Positions 43,638-53,170 of a DNA stretch of 64,000 nt are shown in pieces. This stretch comes from Fasciolopsis buskii (lineage: Eukaryota > Platyhelminthes > Trematoda > Plagiorchiida > Fasciolidae), in the NCBI GenBank assembly GCA_008360955.1, contig LUCM01006158.1, forward strand, positions 350,239-414,238. The letters run 5' to 3'. The notes beneath the pieces were generated by a model that searched no databases, was not told where the DNA came from, and saw nothing but the letters and a program-made list of their open reading frames with translations. Position 1 is the first letter of the stretch. Each line of letters opens with the position of its first letter. The position numbers and the translations under genes were made by a program.

Positions 43638-44714
43638 CTGTTGTGTAGAAATGTAGATATGTCAGTAACGTTTTTATCTTTTTCTGCATTCGGCAAAAAC
43701 AAATGTCAGTGGACATTTCGGCTGAATCTTATGCTGTTCTGGCTTATTCCACTTCAGAATGACGGTGACAGTTTACGAATAATTCATTTTCATATTTGAT
43801 TTCACATTTTTGCACAAAATTGTCGACTTATGATTGTGAATATCGCCAATGAAATAAACAAACTGCGTAATTTTATGTACATATCAGGACCGAACGACGT
43901 AAGCAGTGTATCGAAAAATCGATGCGCCATGCATTGGTTTTGTTGTAAATGACATAATGATAATAATACAGCGTTGTTGGTAGGTGCACTTCGCCGACGT
44001 TTCGATTACCGTTGGTAGTCTTTCTCAGGGCAGTTATTCGATTGTAAGGCTTGCATTGAGAAAGGCTACCCACGGTAGTCGAAACGTTAGCGAATTACAT
44101 CTAACAACAATGCCAAATTTTATGTTCTGTCCGAAAGTAACACTGGGTGAATGGCAAGTACAGAGACAAAAAACGGAAGTGTATTACGTAGCGTTTTCAC
44201 GTATTATACGTTCTAGGCTTCGTCGAAAACGTTACCTGATTATTCTGAATACCGTTTGGAAGCAGTTATGACAAATTGTCTGTTGCATCCTCCGGGATGA
44301 ATCCGGGAAATCCCCAGGATTTCTAAACATCAACGTTTGACCAATAAACATGCTTTCAATATGCCAGTACAACACGGTTAATATGATCACATACTTGATG
44401 GATCATTGTATAAACTACCCACATCCTACTGTTGAACCAATTTTTGACCCACAACAGATGTGAATTCTACGATACCCCGCGCCACCGTTATTCTCTGTTT
44501 GCCTGGCTATTCCAGCCCAGTTATGAATCTAGGTGTATGTCCGTGTTCGCCTTATAGGGCCATTTAGTTTTCTAAAGCTTCATTTCATTTACGACAACCG
44601 GTGATGTGTATGTAGTGTTTTGTTCAACGGACATATTTGATCCTTCAATCTTCACTGCAAATCACACCAGGTAGCTAGGTTTAATGTTAGCGCATCACTG
44701 TGGAGTAAACTCAC
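43638..44714. other. EndoU intron containing a foldback
   Basis: A 1.08-kb intron of the minus-strand EndoU gene. The only structured part is the inverted repeat at 43974-44110. Confidence 0.7.
43974..44110. repeat. inverted repeat (foldback), about 55-nt arms
   Basis: The left arm 43974-44028 and the reverse complement of 44056-44110 agree at about 45 of 55 positions, including cgtttcga.taccg and tagtctttctca/tagcctttctca. The loop is about 27 bases. It could be a short MITE-like element or the end of a structured RNA. The right arm has gtagtcgaaacg, which recalls the GAAAC part of hammerhead cores, but the CUGANGA part is not matched. Confidence 0.7.
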
Positions 44715-44980
44715 TCTCGAGGATGGTCAAATGCAAACCACATTTCAAACAGCATTGCTTTGAACTGTTCCCGATCTTTTGGCGCAAAACCCCATGTGGA
44801 CAGGAACTCGTTGGTTCGCTGCATCACTTTTGTCTCCATTACAGCATTCAGGAAGTCCCACGTCTCGTTCATCTTCTCCTCGGTGAAGTACTCTTTGATC
44901 GTAGTGTTCATCTCATAATTGTCCAATAGTCGGATAAACTCTATCACATTGTGGTAGTTGAATGAACAAGTAATTAACCA
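44715..44980 (-). CDS. EndoU ribonuclease, helical N-terminal lobe exon
   Basis: Minus strand, ending at the consensus donor cgaga|gtgagt. 88 codons plus two bases read 'VIEFIRLLDNYEMNTT', 'FLNAVMETKVMQRTNEFLST' and 'FKAMLFEMWFAF', matching the EndoU pattern F-x-x-LLDNY ... F-L-(D/N)-A ... T-x-VM ... FL ... FK-x-x-L-x-x-x-WF. The start at 44980 uses acceptor ccaaacttcag; the frame is open further to 45118, so the boundary is uncertain. The first part of the domain (usually a D-x-NR segment and a LF block) must lie in upstream exons. A possible one is at 46850-46940 (minus; 'MAERISGSRTLDEYMRLDIR'), but its match is weak. Confidence 0.88.
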
Positions 44981-47083
44981 CTGAAGTTTGGTTGAATAAC
45001 ACTTCTTGCATTCATCAAAGTTGCCTCGTAGCATACAAACCGTAAAAATGTTTTTCCTACTCTTGTCAGAGAGGACACTAAAGGATATATGCCTGATAAT
45101 ATGATAGCGATGACACATTTACGTTGAGAGCACGAGATCTGTGGTCATGGAAAACTTTCATCCTACTCCTAGTGTTTATCTTATGAGGATCGCCATGAAC
45201 ATAGTGTGACTTACTATGTTTTGTACTTATTTCGCAACGAAACAGATCCTTTCTTTTGCTTCATTTCCTTCTTTCGTCTCATACGCATCGTTGTTTTTTC
45301 TAAGTCCGGAAATATTTTCCAGATAAACAGTCTCGGAATCTCCTCTGGAATTAGGTCATAGGTTGGTGGTAGTAGTAGCTTGCATTTTCTTCCTGTGTCG
45401 TCAGTATTCTTCTGATCACCAGACTATGGGTCGCAATTTGCTAGATTCTTATTGGGGTGCCAGTGCGCTTTCATAATACAGCTATCCCCGGACGCGTGAA
45501 CGTGCGCTTCAGTTTCGACGAGCACATAAAGACCAGCTTTAAGGGACAAGCTTATGTTATTCCATATTGTTATCACCCGTGAGAGTTGTCCAGATAGTTC
45601 TGTCTACTGAGGAACTTTATTGGTTATTTTTAAATACTTGGCATACTTAAATCCATCCATCTGAAAAATCACTCCCAGGGGTTTAACCTACTTGATTTAA
45701 CTAAATATCCAAAAGCAGTCTTGTCTTTGAATAATGAGTTAACGAATAAAGTGATGTGGTGGTCTGACGATTCGCAGTAGAACGTTTCTTGAGCCGATCA
45801 CGGATTGCTTCTTATGTGGAATTCTCTAACCTATGTCAGGCTGTGAGAAGTAACCGAGATCTAGTCCCAATTTTGCATATTCACGATAATGGAATGGCTA
45901 ATTTCGCAAACAAATTAGTACAAAGGCTATCCGACGATGGAATCACATCGGCGACCAGATGACGATAAGTAGCACTTGCGATGGACTACAACTGTTCTGC
46001 CGCGGACTAAGGTCAATTAAAGCTGGAAAACCCTAGACAAGGATTCTGTTCAGAACCGATGTCACCTTCTGGACCAAATAAAACCAGTTTGATTGCGTTC
46101 GAAAATTCTGTCTACTAAATCTCTGAAAAATGAAAACCGAACCGGGTTGCAGTTGGTGCGGCGCTAAGTTATACGCCAGCAGATGTGACTGATGCCTTCT
46201 TTCAGATTGAAAATTAAGTGAAATTTGACTCTTTCCAGCGAGGACTCCTTAAATTTGTCACTAGTGAACTAGCACAGACGATTGAGGAATACATACATGC
46301 GGAGAACAAGGAAATTTTATTTTCGTAATCATTCGTCATGTAGTATCAATGCTTACCTCATCATAGTAGGCCACAGAACAAATGTCCAGGTGTATCGATG
46401 CACTTGAGAGCCGGGATTCGCTATACTTGTCTTGAACTTGGGTTAAACTGATAAATACTGAGCACGTTGGCTACCAAGTCAGCCAGGTTGGCTTTCAACA
46501 GTTTGTTTGTGATAAACGCCCCTCTGCGCTACTGACTTTTGTGTGGCCAAAGGCCGCTGCGACTTTTATGACGGTCAAATTTATATCCGAAATGGTGCCT
46601 GGTACTCACACACAATATAACACACAAATGTTCCATTTTTCTTATCTGATAAATAACTCCTGAGTTTTATTTACATAGTTCGGTCATCTCAAATTCGTAT
46701 TAGTGATACTTGTTGAACCTAGTGACTAAGCGATAGAAGTCCAGGAACACACAACTGTTGTATGGAGAAATCGCTCACAAACGAGTGTCATTGTACCGTG
46801 AGCGGTCGGCAGTGAACACGCAATATTTAGCAATTTGACATAATTTGTCTTTGTCAACCGGCATTCGGGAACGTAATCCAGTCGTATATCGAGCCGCATA
46901 TATTCATCTAATGTTCGAGATCCACTAATCCTCTCAGCCATTTGTGTACTCCCTTCTTGTTTCAAGTTATTTACTGCCTACTATCCAAACGTATCTTGTT
47001 TAGAAAACGTTTCTCGTTCTACTAGAAAACGGAATCTATGGTGAACGTAACAGTGGAGAGGTGAATCAGCCAAGATATGGGTT
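44981..47083. other. upstream part of EndoU gene, exons not resolved
   Basis: The N-terminal EndoU coding sequence should lie here or beyond on the minus strand. I could not identify it with confidence. Confidence 0.3.
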
Positions 47084-47260
47084 GACCGGTGGTGGTCAAA
47101 CGGATAATGACGCGGCCTTTAGACGTCACGGGTTCGAATCCTACCACCGCCGGTCAGCTTCCTTATTTGGCAGCCCTCTGTTGATCATGGCCTCCTTCCT
47201 GAAAATGATGTGCACTTTCATTTCATTCGTAAAGTGTGAAAAGATGAGTAGATACAAGAT
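47084..47260 (+). mobile_element. SINE-A copy, tRNA-derived
   Basis: A box tggtcaaacgg (47093-47103) and perfect B box ggttcgaatcc (47131-47141), then accaccgccggtcagcttcc, ttggcagccctctgttg and tgaaaatgatgtgca. The tail has drifted from the other copies. Confidence 0.85.
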
Positions 47261-48745
47261 TATTGGATTGAAGTCAAGGTTGGACCAGCTCAAATCGACA
47301 AACCACAGTCGTTTTGCCGAATGACAAAAACTATTTGGTGTTTTAGAGGAAATAATCAAGGCAATGCAAACTTTGATTGAAAAACGTTATCATTTGATTT
47401 ACTTACTAGTGTAAGTCGGTTGTTCAAGCCGCTTGCTCTGCACCTTTTGAAACAGTGCCTTTGATTCTTTCTTCCATACGCTGAATATATCAAAGAGTTT
47501 TCTATCTGAAAACAGACGGATTATGAGATAACATTCGAGTCGTGTATGTTGCTTGTGTTGGTGAATGCGGTCAATTGCGTGACCTTTTTGAGAATTTGAG
47601 AATCTTCCTAGTGGACTTTTTAGTTAAGATTTATTTGAAACTGAAATATCATACCTTTATAGCTGTCAGATCAAATTTCGAAGACAAAATATGCCCTACT
47701 ACTGTCACGCAACCATTTTCTACTGGCGGATATGTCGGTCCTAGGTTTATAACCTGAAAGGATTCTCAGGGTTAGATTGCAAAGTAGTGTCCCCAACCCA
47801 GTTCGGAATTTTACCTTGGATTATCCCTAAGGTTTTCACGATAAAATGCATCCTCTAGTTTAGACGGGAAATCTTGTCGAGTGGAAGAAACGGGACAAGG
47901 GCGCTATTAACAATAAAATCGTAATGCAGTTTACAATATCAATTTTCATCTAGATGAGGAAGAAGCTGGTCTGGCAAAAACCTACCGTTTTCTGGCTGCT
48001 GCTAGTCGTCCGCGGATGCGTGAGCATGCCCAATTTAAGACGAGCCATCAATGTGGCGGTCCGCGACCTGGGAGTGAGCCAAGCGCCACGACGCTCTGAT
48101 CTGTCTAACACACCCTAAGGTCATATTTGCGTTGCACAAAATCGTTGACAAAAAAGCGGAGGGGAATAGTTTTGCCTGAAAATTGTGCTCAGTAGTGGGG
48201 ATATTCCGAACATTAATTTTACAGACACTACTCTTGATTGTGTTTATGAACTACGGGCATACTTCCCCTTATCCACAAGATTCCCGACTTACCTAATGAA
48301 TCGAACATGGCATGAAATGTGATGTTAACTCCAATTGCATGGGGAAGTAGAAAATGGAGATAGATGTCTCATGCCAGTCTCACGATAACCAGGACATTAG
48401 CCATTTTTCTAATTTGTTAGTGACTCAGTTCAAATACCATCGGAACCAAACTAATGTATTTTACTCCCAAAATATTTTGGAACTCTTTCCAATTCACTTG
48501 AAAATTTCTCCTTTCAAAGTGAATTTTTTTTCAGGTGCTAAAACAACAGATATGATAAGCAGAAACGAATTTTTTTAGGTGAACAACTGGCGAAAGTTGC
48601 TGTTTCTTCGTAGTCCACTCGTCATCATTCCTGGCAACCGAAGATACAAGTGTACGTATTGAACTCAAATTAGGCCAGGTTATCCCATGCATTTCGTCAT
48701 CGTCTTGACCAACAGTACCGATTTATTCAAACAAATCAAACTCAC
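47261..48745. other. no recognisable feature
   Basis: On the minus strand a strong acceptor (tatcttcggttgccag, near 48640) leads into an open frame with 'NDDEWTTKKQQLSPVV'. It could follow the candidate exon at 48746-48796, but only in a different phase. Nothing else is assignable. Confidence 0.25.
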
Positions 48746-48796
48746 CTTGACAGAAGAATCACTTCGGAGGAATTCAAGATGTCCATCCAAGGCTAG
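48746..48796 (-). CDS. possible 51-nt exon
   Basis: Minus strand between agggtcaacag and the consensus donor aag|gtgagt: 17 codons, phase 0 at both ends, 'LALDGHLEFLRSDSSVK'. Composition is good but no family is recognised and no partner exon is certain. Confidence 0.3.
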
Positions 48797-49364
48797 CTGT
48801 TGACCCTTATACTTTTAAAAATAACATGCAAGCTAGTGGTGTTTTTACATGTCCATTCCAAGTTTGGCGGTGCGACGAAATTTTATGATATGGGTCGTTC
48901 ACTGATGTCAGAGCTGATTATCTTCCCAATCCAAAAAATGGGAACCGGAATCAAAGGGTTCCGACTGAAACCATTTGCTGAAAGAGCGGGCCATGTATCG
49001 TTAAATCTCCTCAAAAAGTTGTCTGTTGCACGCGCACTGTGTAGGGACTCCCTAAATGGGGATTGATTTGACGGATATCACAGATTGTTTAGCCTCGATC
49101 CCCATATTTTAATGCCCTTGGATTGATCATCTTTATATTTTGACCATTTTTTCTTTAATATGGTCGGAATAACACCAGAAATGCAACTATACCCGCGTGT
49201 TAAGCTTCTGGTCACCTAAATCAAAGCAAACTAAATCCTGGCCTTAGAAATGCCACTTATTAGTAAAAACATATGCGCTGTAAAATCACTGCTTTTGGCC
49301 GCATGGATTTCTTATTCAAACAGTCCTAAACTAGATAATCTAAATTTTTATTTTTGTATTTTAT
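48797..49364. other. no recognisable feature
   Basis: An 88-codon plus frame at 48800-49066 has no splice or family support. Confidence 0.3.
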
Positions 49365-49520
49365 CTTTTACTTACTTTATCAATGAAGTGACAATATACA
49401 TCATTTTTCAGGAAGGGAGCCGCAGCCCACAGAGGGCTGCCAAGGGGGGAAGTTGACCGGCGATGGGGGATTCGAACTCGCGACCATCGCGTCCAAGCGC
49501 CACGACCTTACCCCCGCCGG
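49365..49520 (-). mobile_element. SINE-A copy with damaged A box
   Basis: Minus strand: B box agttcgaatcc (49478-49468, one change), then ccggtcaacttcccccctt, ttggcagccctctgtgg, ggctcccttcctgaaaa, and a tail with aagtaagtaaaagataaa. The A-box part of the head has lost several bases (gggggtaagg where ggccaagcggataagg is expected). Confidence 0.82.
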
Positions 49521-49910
49521 CCTCGTAATAGTCATGACTTTATTAAAACACTGATAGAAAGTTAACAAAACTCGTCGACGGACCCGATTAATGTCTCTGG
49601 AACCCGCCATGCTAATGCACTTCCCACCTGCTGAATGGAGGAGGCTTCCTCCGAACATATACGCTGTCCCGATCCCTAGCTGGAGTTCGTCCTCGAAATC
49701 CTATCTAACGGGTGATCATATGCACCTATGGGGTAAAATCGGGTCGGTGGAAACGCTGCTTGTCCACTGGGAAAAAGCAAGCTGTATGATCCTTAACACG
49801 CAGTAAACGACTCATTCATGATGATCTTGGAATGTGGATGGAAATCCACACAAACAGATAATGACTAACTCAAACTTGAAAATTGATCTACATTGTTTCA
49901 CTCACAAAGG

Positions 49911-49938
49911 AATTAAAAGATAAAAGATAAAAGGTGTT
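49911..49938. repeat. (AAAAGAT)n-like tract
   Basis: aaaagataaaagataaaag, the same tract found at the 3' end of the SINE-A copy at 62584. It may be an orphan SINE-A tail. Confidence 0.5.
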
Positions 49939-50111
49939 TGAACCGCAAGCATCACAATTTGACCCCCGTCGCCCTGGACAGATTTAGTCCTTTCAATCTG
50001 ATCATTAGCATTGTTTAGTTCTCTTAATATCCCTAGTTTGGTAAAGAACATAGAGGTAGTATTCGGATATGGAAGTAGTAGTTTCAGAATAGGGCTTCCT
50101 TGAATGATTGA

Positions 50112-50320
50112 GCAACCTACCCCGAAAAGGGCTACCCGAGATAACAGAAACTTCGACAAACATTATACTCTTACACGACGACGCCGTGTTCCGACAGTAC
50201 AACTTTTACGTCAAACCTGCTCGATGGTTTGTGGATATAATTGTGCCGGCTCGAAAACAGCTAACATCACTTTATCTAAACGGTTCATTTGAACTCTCAA
50301 ATTTGCTCAGCAACGTCTCA
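50112..50320 (+). CDS. candidate exon, unknown protein
   Basis: An open frame up to the consensus donor tca|gtgagt, phase 0 at the end. The peptide includes 'TNIILLHDDAVFRQYNFYVK' and 'RKQLTSLYLNGSFELSNLLS'. The left limit is uncertain: tga at 50105-50107 closes the frame upstream, and the acceptor could be attgag at 50112 or a later one. The family is unknown. A 117-bp intron would join it in frame to 50438-50728. Confidence 0.42.
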
Positions 50321-50437
50321 GTGAGTTCCGGCAAAATGTATTCCTTTAATGTTGGCTCCTTTTTATGAACACAAAACTGTTTGTGAAACAGTTGATTTCC
50401 CGTGATTTTATTCCCTCATCCAACCTTCACGAACCAG

Positions 50438-50728
50438 ACGTCCCAATGGAACGTTGGAACACAACATCTACCACAAAGACCCTTGAAGTGGACGTTATCT
50501 AAAATTCTCCAGTTTATCATCAGTGGCATGCAAGCGAGGATTAGTTCACACTCTGTTCTGCAGAGTGCAGGAAATTTGCATCCACCCAAAACGGACATAG
50601 TTAGCCAATGGTTATTCTGGAAATCCCATCGAATAACATCGGAGACAGAGGAAACCACAGTCTGCTGCGTAAAATTGCAAATTAGGTTCACGATCGAAAA
50701 GGTTAAACAGAATTCCTACACCTCGTGA
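50438..50728 (+). CDS. candidate terminal exon, unknown protein
   Basis: It follows a pyrimidine-rich acceptor (catccaaccttcacgaaccag) in phase 0 and is open for 96 codons to the stop at 50728. The peptide includes 'PLKWTLSKILQFIISGMQAR' and 'TEETTVCCVKLQIRFTIEK'. The frame agrees with the preceding exon. An overlapping alternative frame ('DVPMERWNTTSTTKTLEV') is also open for 21 codons, so the reading is not certain. Confidence 0.4.
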   Translation, partial: TSQWNVGTQHLPQRPLKWTLSKILQFIISGMQARISSHSVLQSAGNLHPPKTDIVSQWLFWKSHRITSETEETTVCCVKLQIRFTIEKVKQNSYTS

Positions 50729-51758
50729 CATCTTTCTTCTGTCCTAACACGCACCACATCGATTTTTCAACCCGCCACGAACTCAGCACGCTTAAGTAAC
50801 ACTTGGATTGATGATCACCCTATCGAACGGAATCAGAATTTCCAAAAATAATCTGAAGAAATGAGGTCTTGGAGTAGAGCGGAACAATCCAAGTGGAAAC
50901 TGAAAACACTGGCATCTTTACAGTGTATTTCCACCGACCAGGGACTCATCAATGATTTCAGCTGATGCACGTACTGAACATTTCTATCTTGGATCTCGTC
51001 ATTCAGAAAAGTGCATTGCATTGTGCAGCTGAACTGAACCTAACTGACTAAAAGGTTCCAAGCGTCCAGTTTTACCCTTTCAATGGGTGACAACCTTTTC
51101 CCTGGTGTACCGAGTGACAAAGTATCTGCGGTGGGCTGCACGGAAATTAGATCTATTTTATGGTAAATCTCTATCATTTTGTTCGCTGTGCGTAAGAAGA
51201 CGCCATTGTCCGTTACCTAACATCATCGGAATGAAGGAAACCTCCTCGGCATAAGCACAATTAATATCACCGTTTAATTGTGACTTGTCATTCCGGTCCG
51301 GATGCGAAGCATGCAAACAACGAATATTCTTGCGTGCATATTCGCACCAATGAACCTCTTAGGCTCCGGACTGCCCAAACAATGTATGTGCTTGGTCACG
51401 GTGGGTTCCCAACAGACGTTGGTGCAGATGGAATGCGTATTGTAGTGGACTCAATGATTGCTACGATTTGGGAGTTGTAGTTCGCTAGTTGCAATCGGCT
51501 GAATTACTGATCTTCGGATAGAGTTGATTTTGCATGGGCTACGTGGTGTTTATTTTAATATCATTGGAAAGTTTCTGTGTGTCTGCCGAGGGCGGAATCG
51601 ACTACCACAAGGCCAATATAAAGGTTATTGATATGGTATTGAACAGCTCACCATGAAGAAAACAAACCGGAGCAATAAGAATGACGGCAGTGGAGGTGTT
51701 CAGTTGCAAACAAAAACACGTATGGAACGGAAATAGAGTAATGCGGTGAAAAACATAC
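50729..51758. other. unassigned, with coding-like stretches near 51070-51180 and 51280-51480
   Basis: Plus-strand 'VYRVTKYLRWAARKLDLFYG' runs to g|gtaaat near 51163, and the frame at 51280-51480 contains 'YVLGHGGFPTDVGADGMRIV' and ends in a stop. Both look protein-like but cannot be linked by phase with confidence, and an alternative frame over 51080-51160 is equally open. Confidence 0.3.
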
Positions 51759-52030
51759 CATTTTGTTTCACCTGAAGTTCCGAACTCTGCTGCAATCTGT
51801 TCTCATCCAAAGTCCACAATTCGTTCAGGAAAGAACTCAGTACAGTGCTTCGCTTGGCTGCCTCGGTACTACTAATTGGAGAGGCACTAGGCAAGACAAA
51901 ATAAAATTTTGAGAAAAACAAGTTATCAAAGTTTGGTCGTTGTTGGCCGACTGAAGCAGAAATTTCAACATCAACGGAACCATCCGCTGATAACAAAGAC
52001 GTAAACCAGGCAGTATGCTCCACTCCGTGA
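51759..52030 (-). CDS. candidate exon, unknown protein
   Basis: Minus-strand open segment ending at donor aatg|gtatgt. The peptide includes 'EHTAWFTSLLSADGSVDVEI', 'NLFFSKFYFVLPSASPISST' and 'FLNELWTLDENRLQQSSELQ', a protein-like composition. Upstream it is closed by an in-frame tga near 52033; the acceptor is uncertain (acggag near 52012, or tttctgcttcag near 51955). The family is unknown. Confidence 0.4.
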
Positions 52031-53084
52031 TTCCGGAGTCAAGGATAGCGTGACTATAAAAAAAACTAAGGTCGACTAAACCAAGAGTTAGCAGTCACGT
52101 TAAGGAATAAAGTCACAATAACAGTCCGTCGCCGATGAAATGCCACCCTCAGGAGGAAAAAATCAATTAATCGACTCTTAGTAATGGATCAGAGAAACGA
52201 AAACCAACTAGTTTCTGGTTCTTCACCCAACAGAAGCACTCGGTCAATCGCTTTTGTACGAAAACAAGCCGTAATAGTCTGCAAGAAGAGATAGCTCCGG
52301 GATACCGGTGAACCAGTCTGTTCCGGGTAGAATTCCCCTAGGTTCTCCGTTATCGTGTGTGAGCTAACTGTCTAGAAAAACAATGCGACAATCCCAAGTG
52401 TGAAGTGGTGAGAAAGGAGACAAAAACAATCCTCGGAAAACACGAGACTAAACACATCACGTGAGTTATCTGGAACGAAATCGTTTCAAAATGATGGTTT
52501 TACTTGTGGTCAAAAGCAAATGTGTCACATCACACTTGCCATGGTTACTAGCTTCCAGTCATGGTTTTTTAGCCTCATCTTGTGGTTTTAACCCTCTAAG
52601 CATCATAATACATAAAAAATACCCGAACTCTACTCTTATAGATTCTATAACTGATATTTTCAAAAACTATTGCATGGCTTGCCGGTACAAAGTTTCGTTT
52701 TTCGACCTCACAAGGCCTAGCAACGGTAGGGACAACTAAAAACGAAGTTTGTCTTGATTCGATACATGGTGAATGGATTGGTACTGTTTGTTATGAGTGG
52801 TTTTCTACCTGCAAACTTCGAGGGCTTTATCGCCAAGACCAGACTTGATGAAAGCATAAACAACGACGGATATGGCAAGTTCATTTCAGTCTAGTTTTAC
52901 AATCGTTCACCTTGCACCTGTGTGCCCCGGTTTTTGGTCACCACCTCACAGCACCATATGCTCCAAAGGGTAAGTATATCGAGAAATAATGGAATATGTG
53001 GGGGAAAATTACAAATGTAAAAACTGTACAGAAGAAAAAAAGATTCTGAATACAAAAAACGCCACTAACTCTAATACCGATCAA

Positions 53085-53170
53085 TATCATTCATTATCTC
53101 CAACCATCGTTTGGAGGGAGTGTCTCGTGGATCTCAATCTGGTAGACTAAACGAACCTACAAGGACCAGT
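53085..53170 (-). mobile_element. LINE-B 3' end fragment
   Basis: The reverse complement contains tagtctaccagattgagatc, cacgagacactccctccaaa and ggttggagataatgaatga. It corresponds to the final about 80 bases of the LINE-B copies at 32605-32690 and 21930-22005. Confidence 0.7.

Noticed and set aside
44020..44095. hammerhead ribozyme
   Set aside because: gtcgaaacg fits the GAAAC side, but the ctgagaaag side does not match CUGANGA. Kept as a foldback only.
46726..46965. N-terminal EndoU exon
   Set aside because: Only a vague L-D-I-x-R similarity, with no good donor; mentioned but not called.
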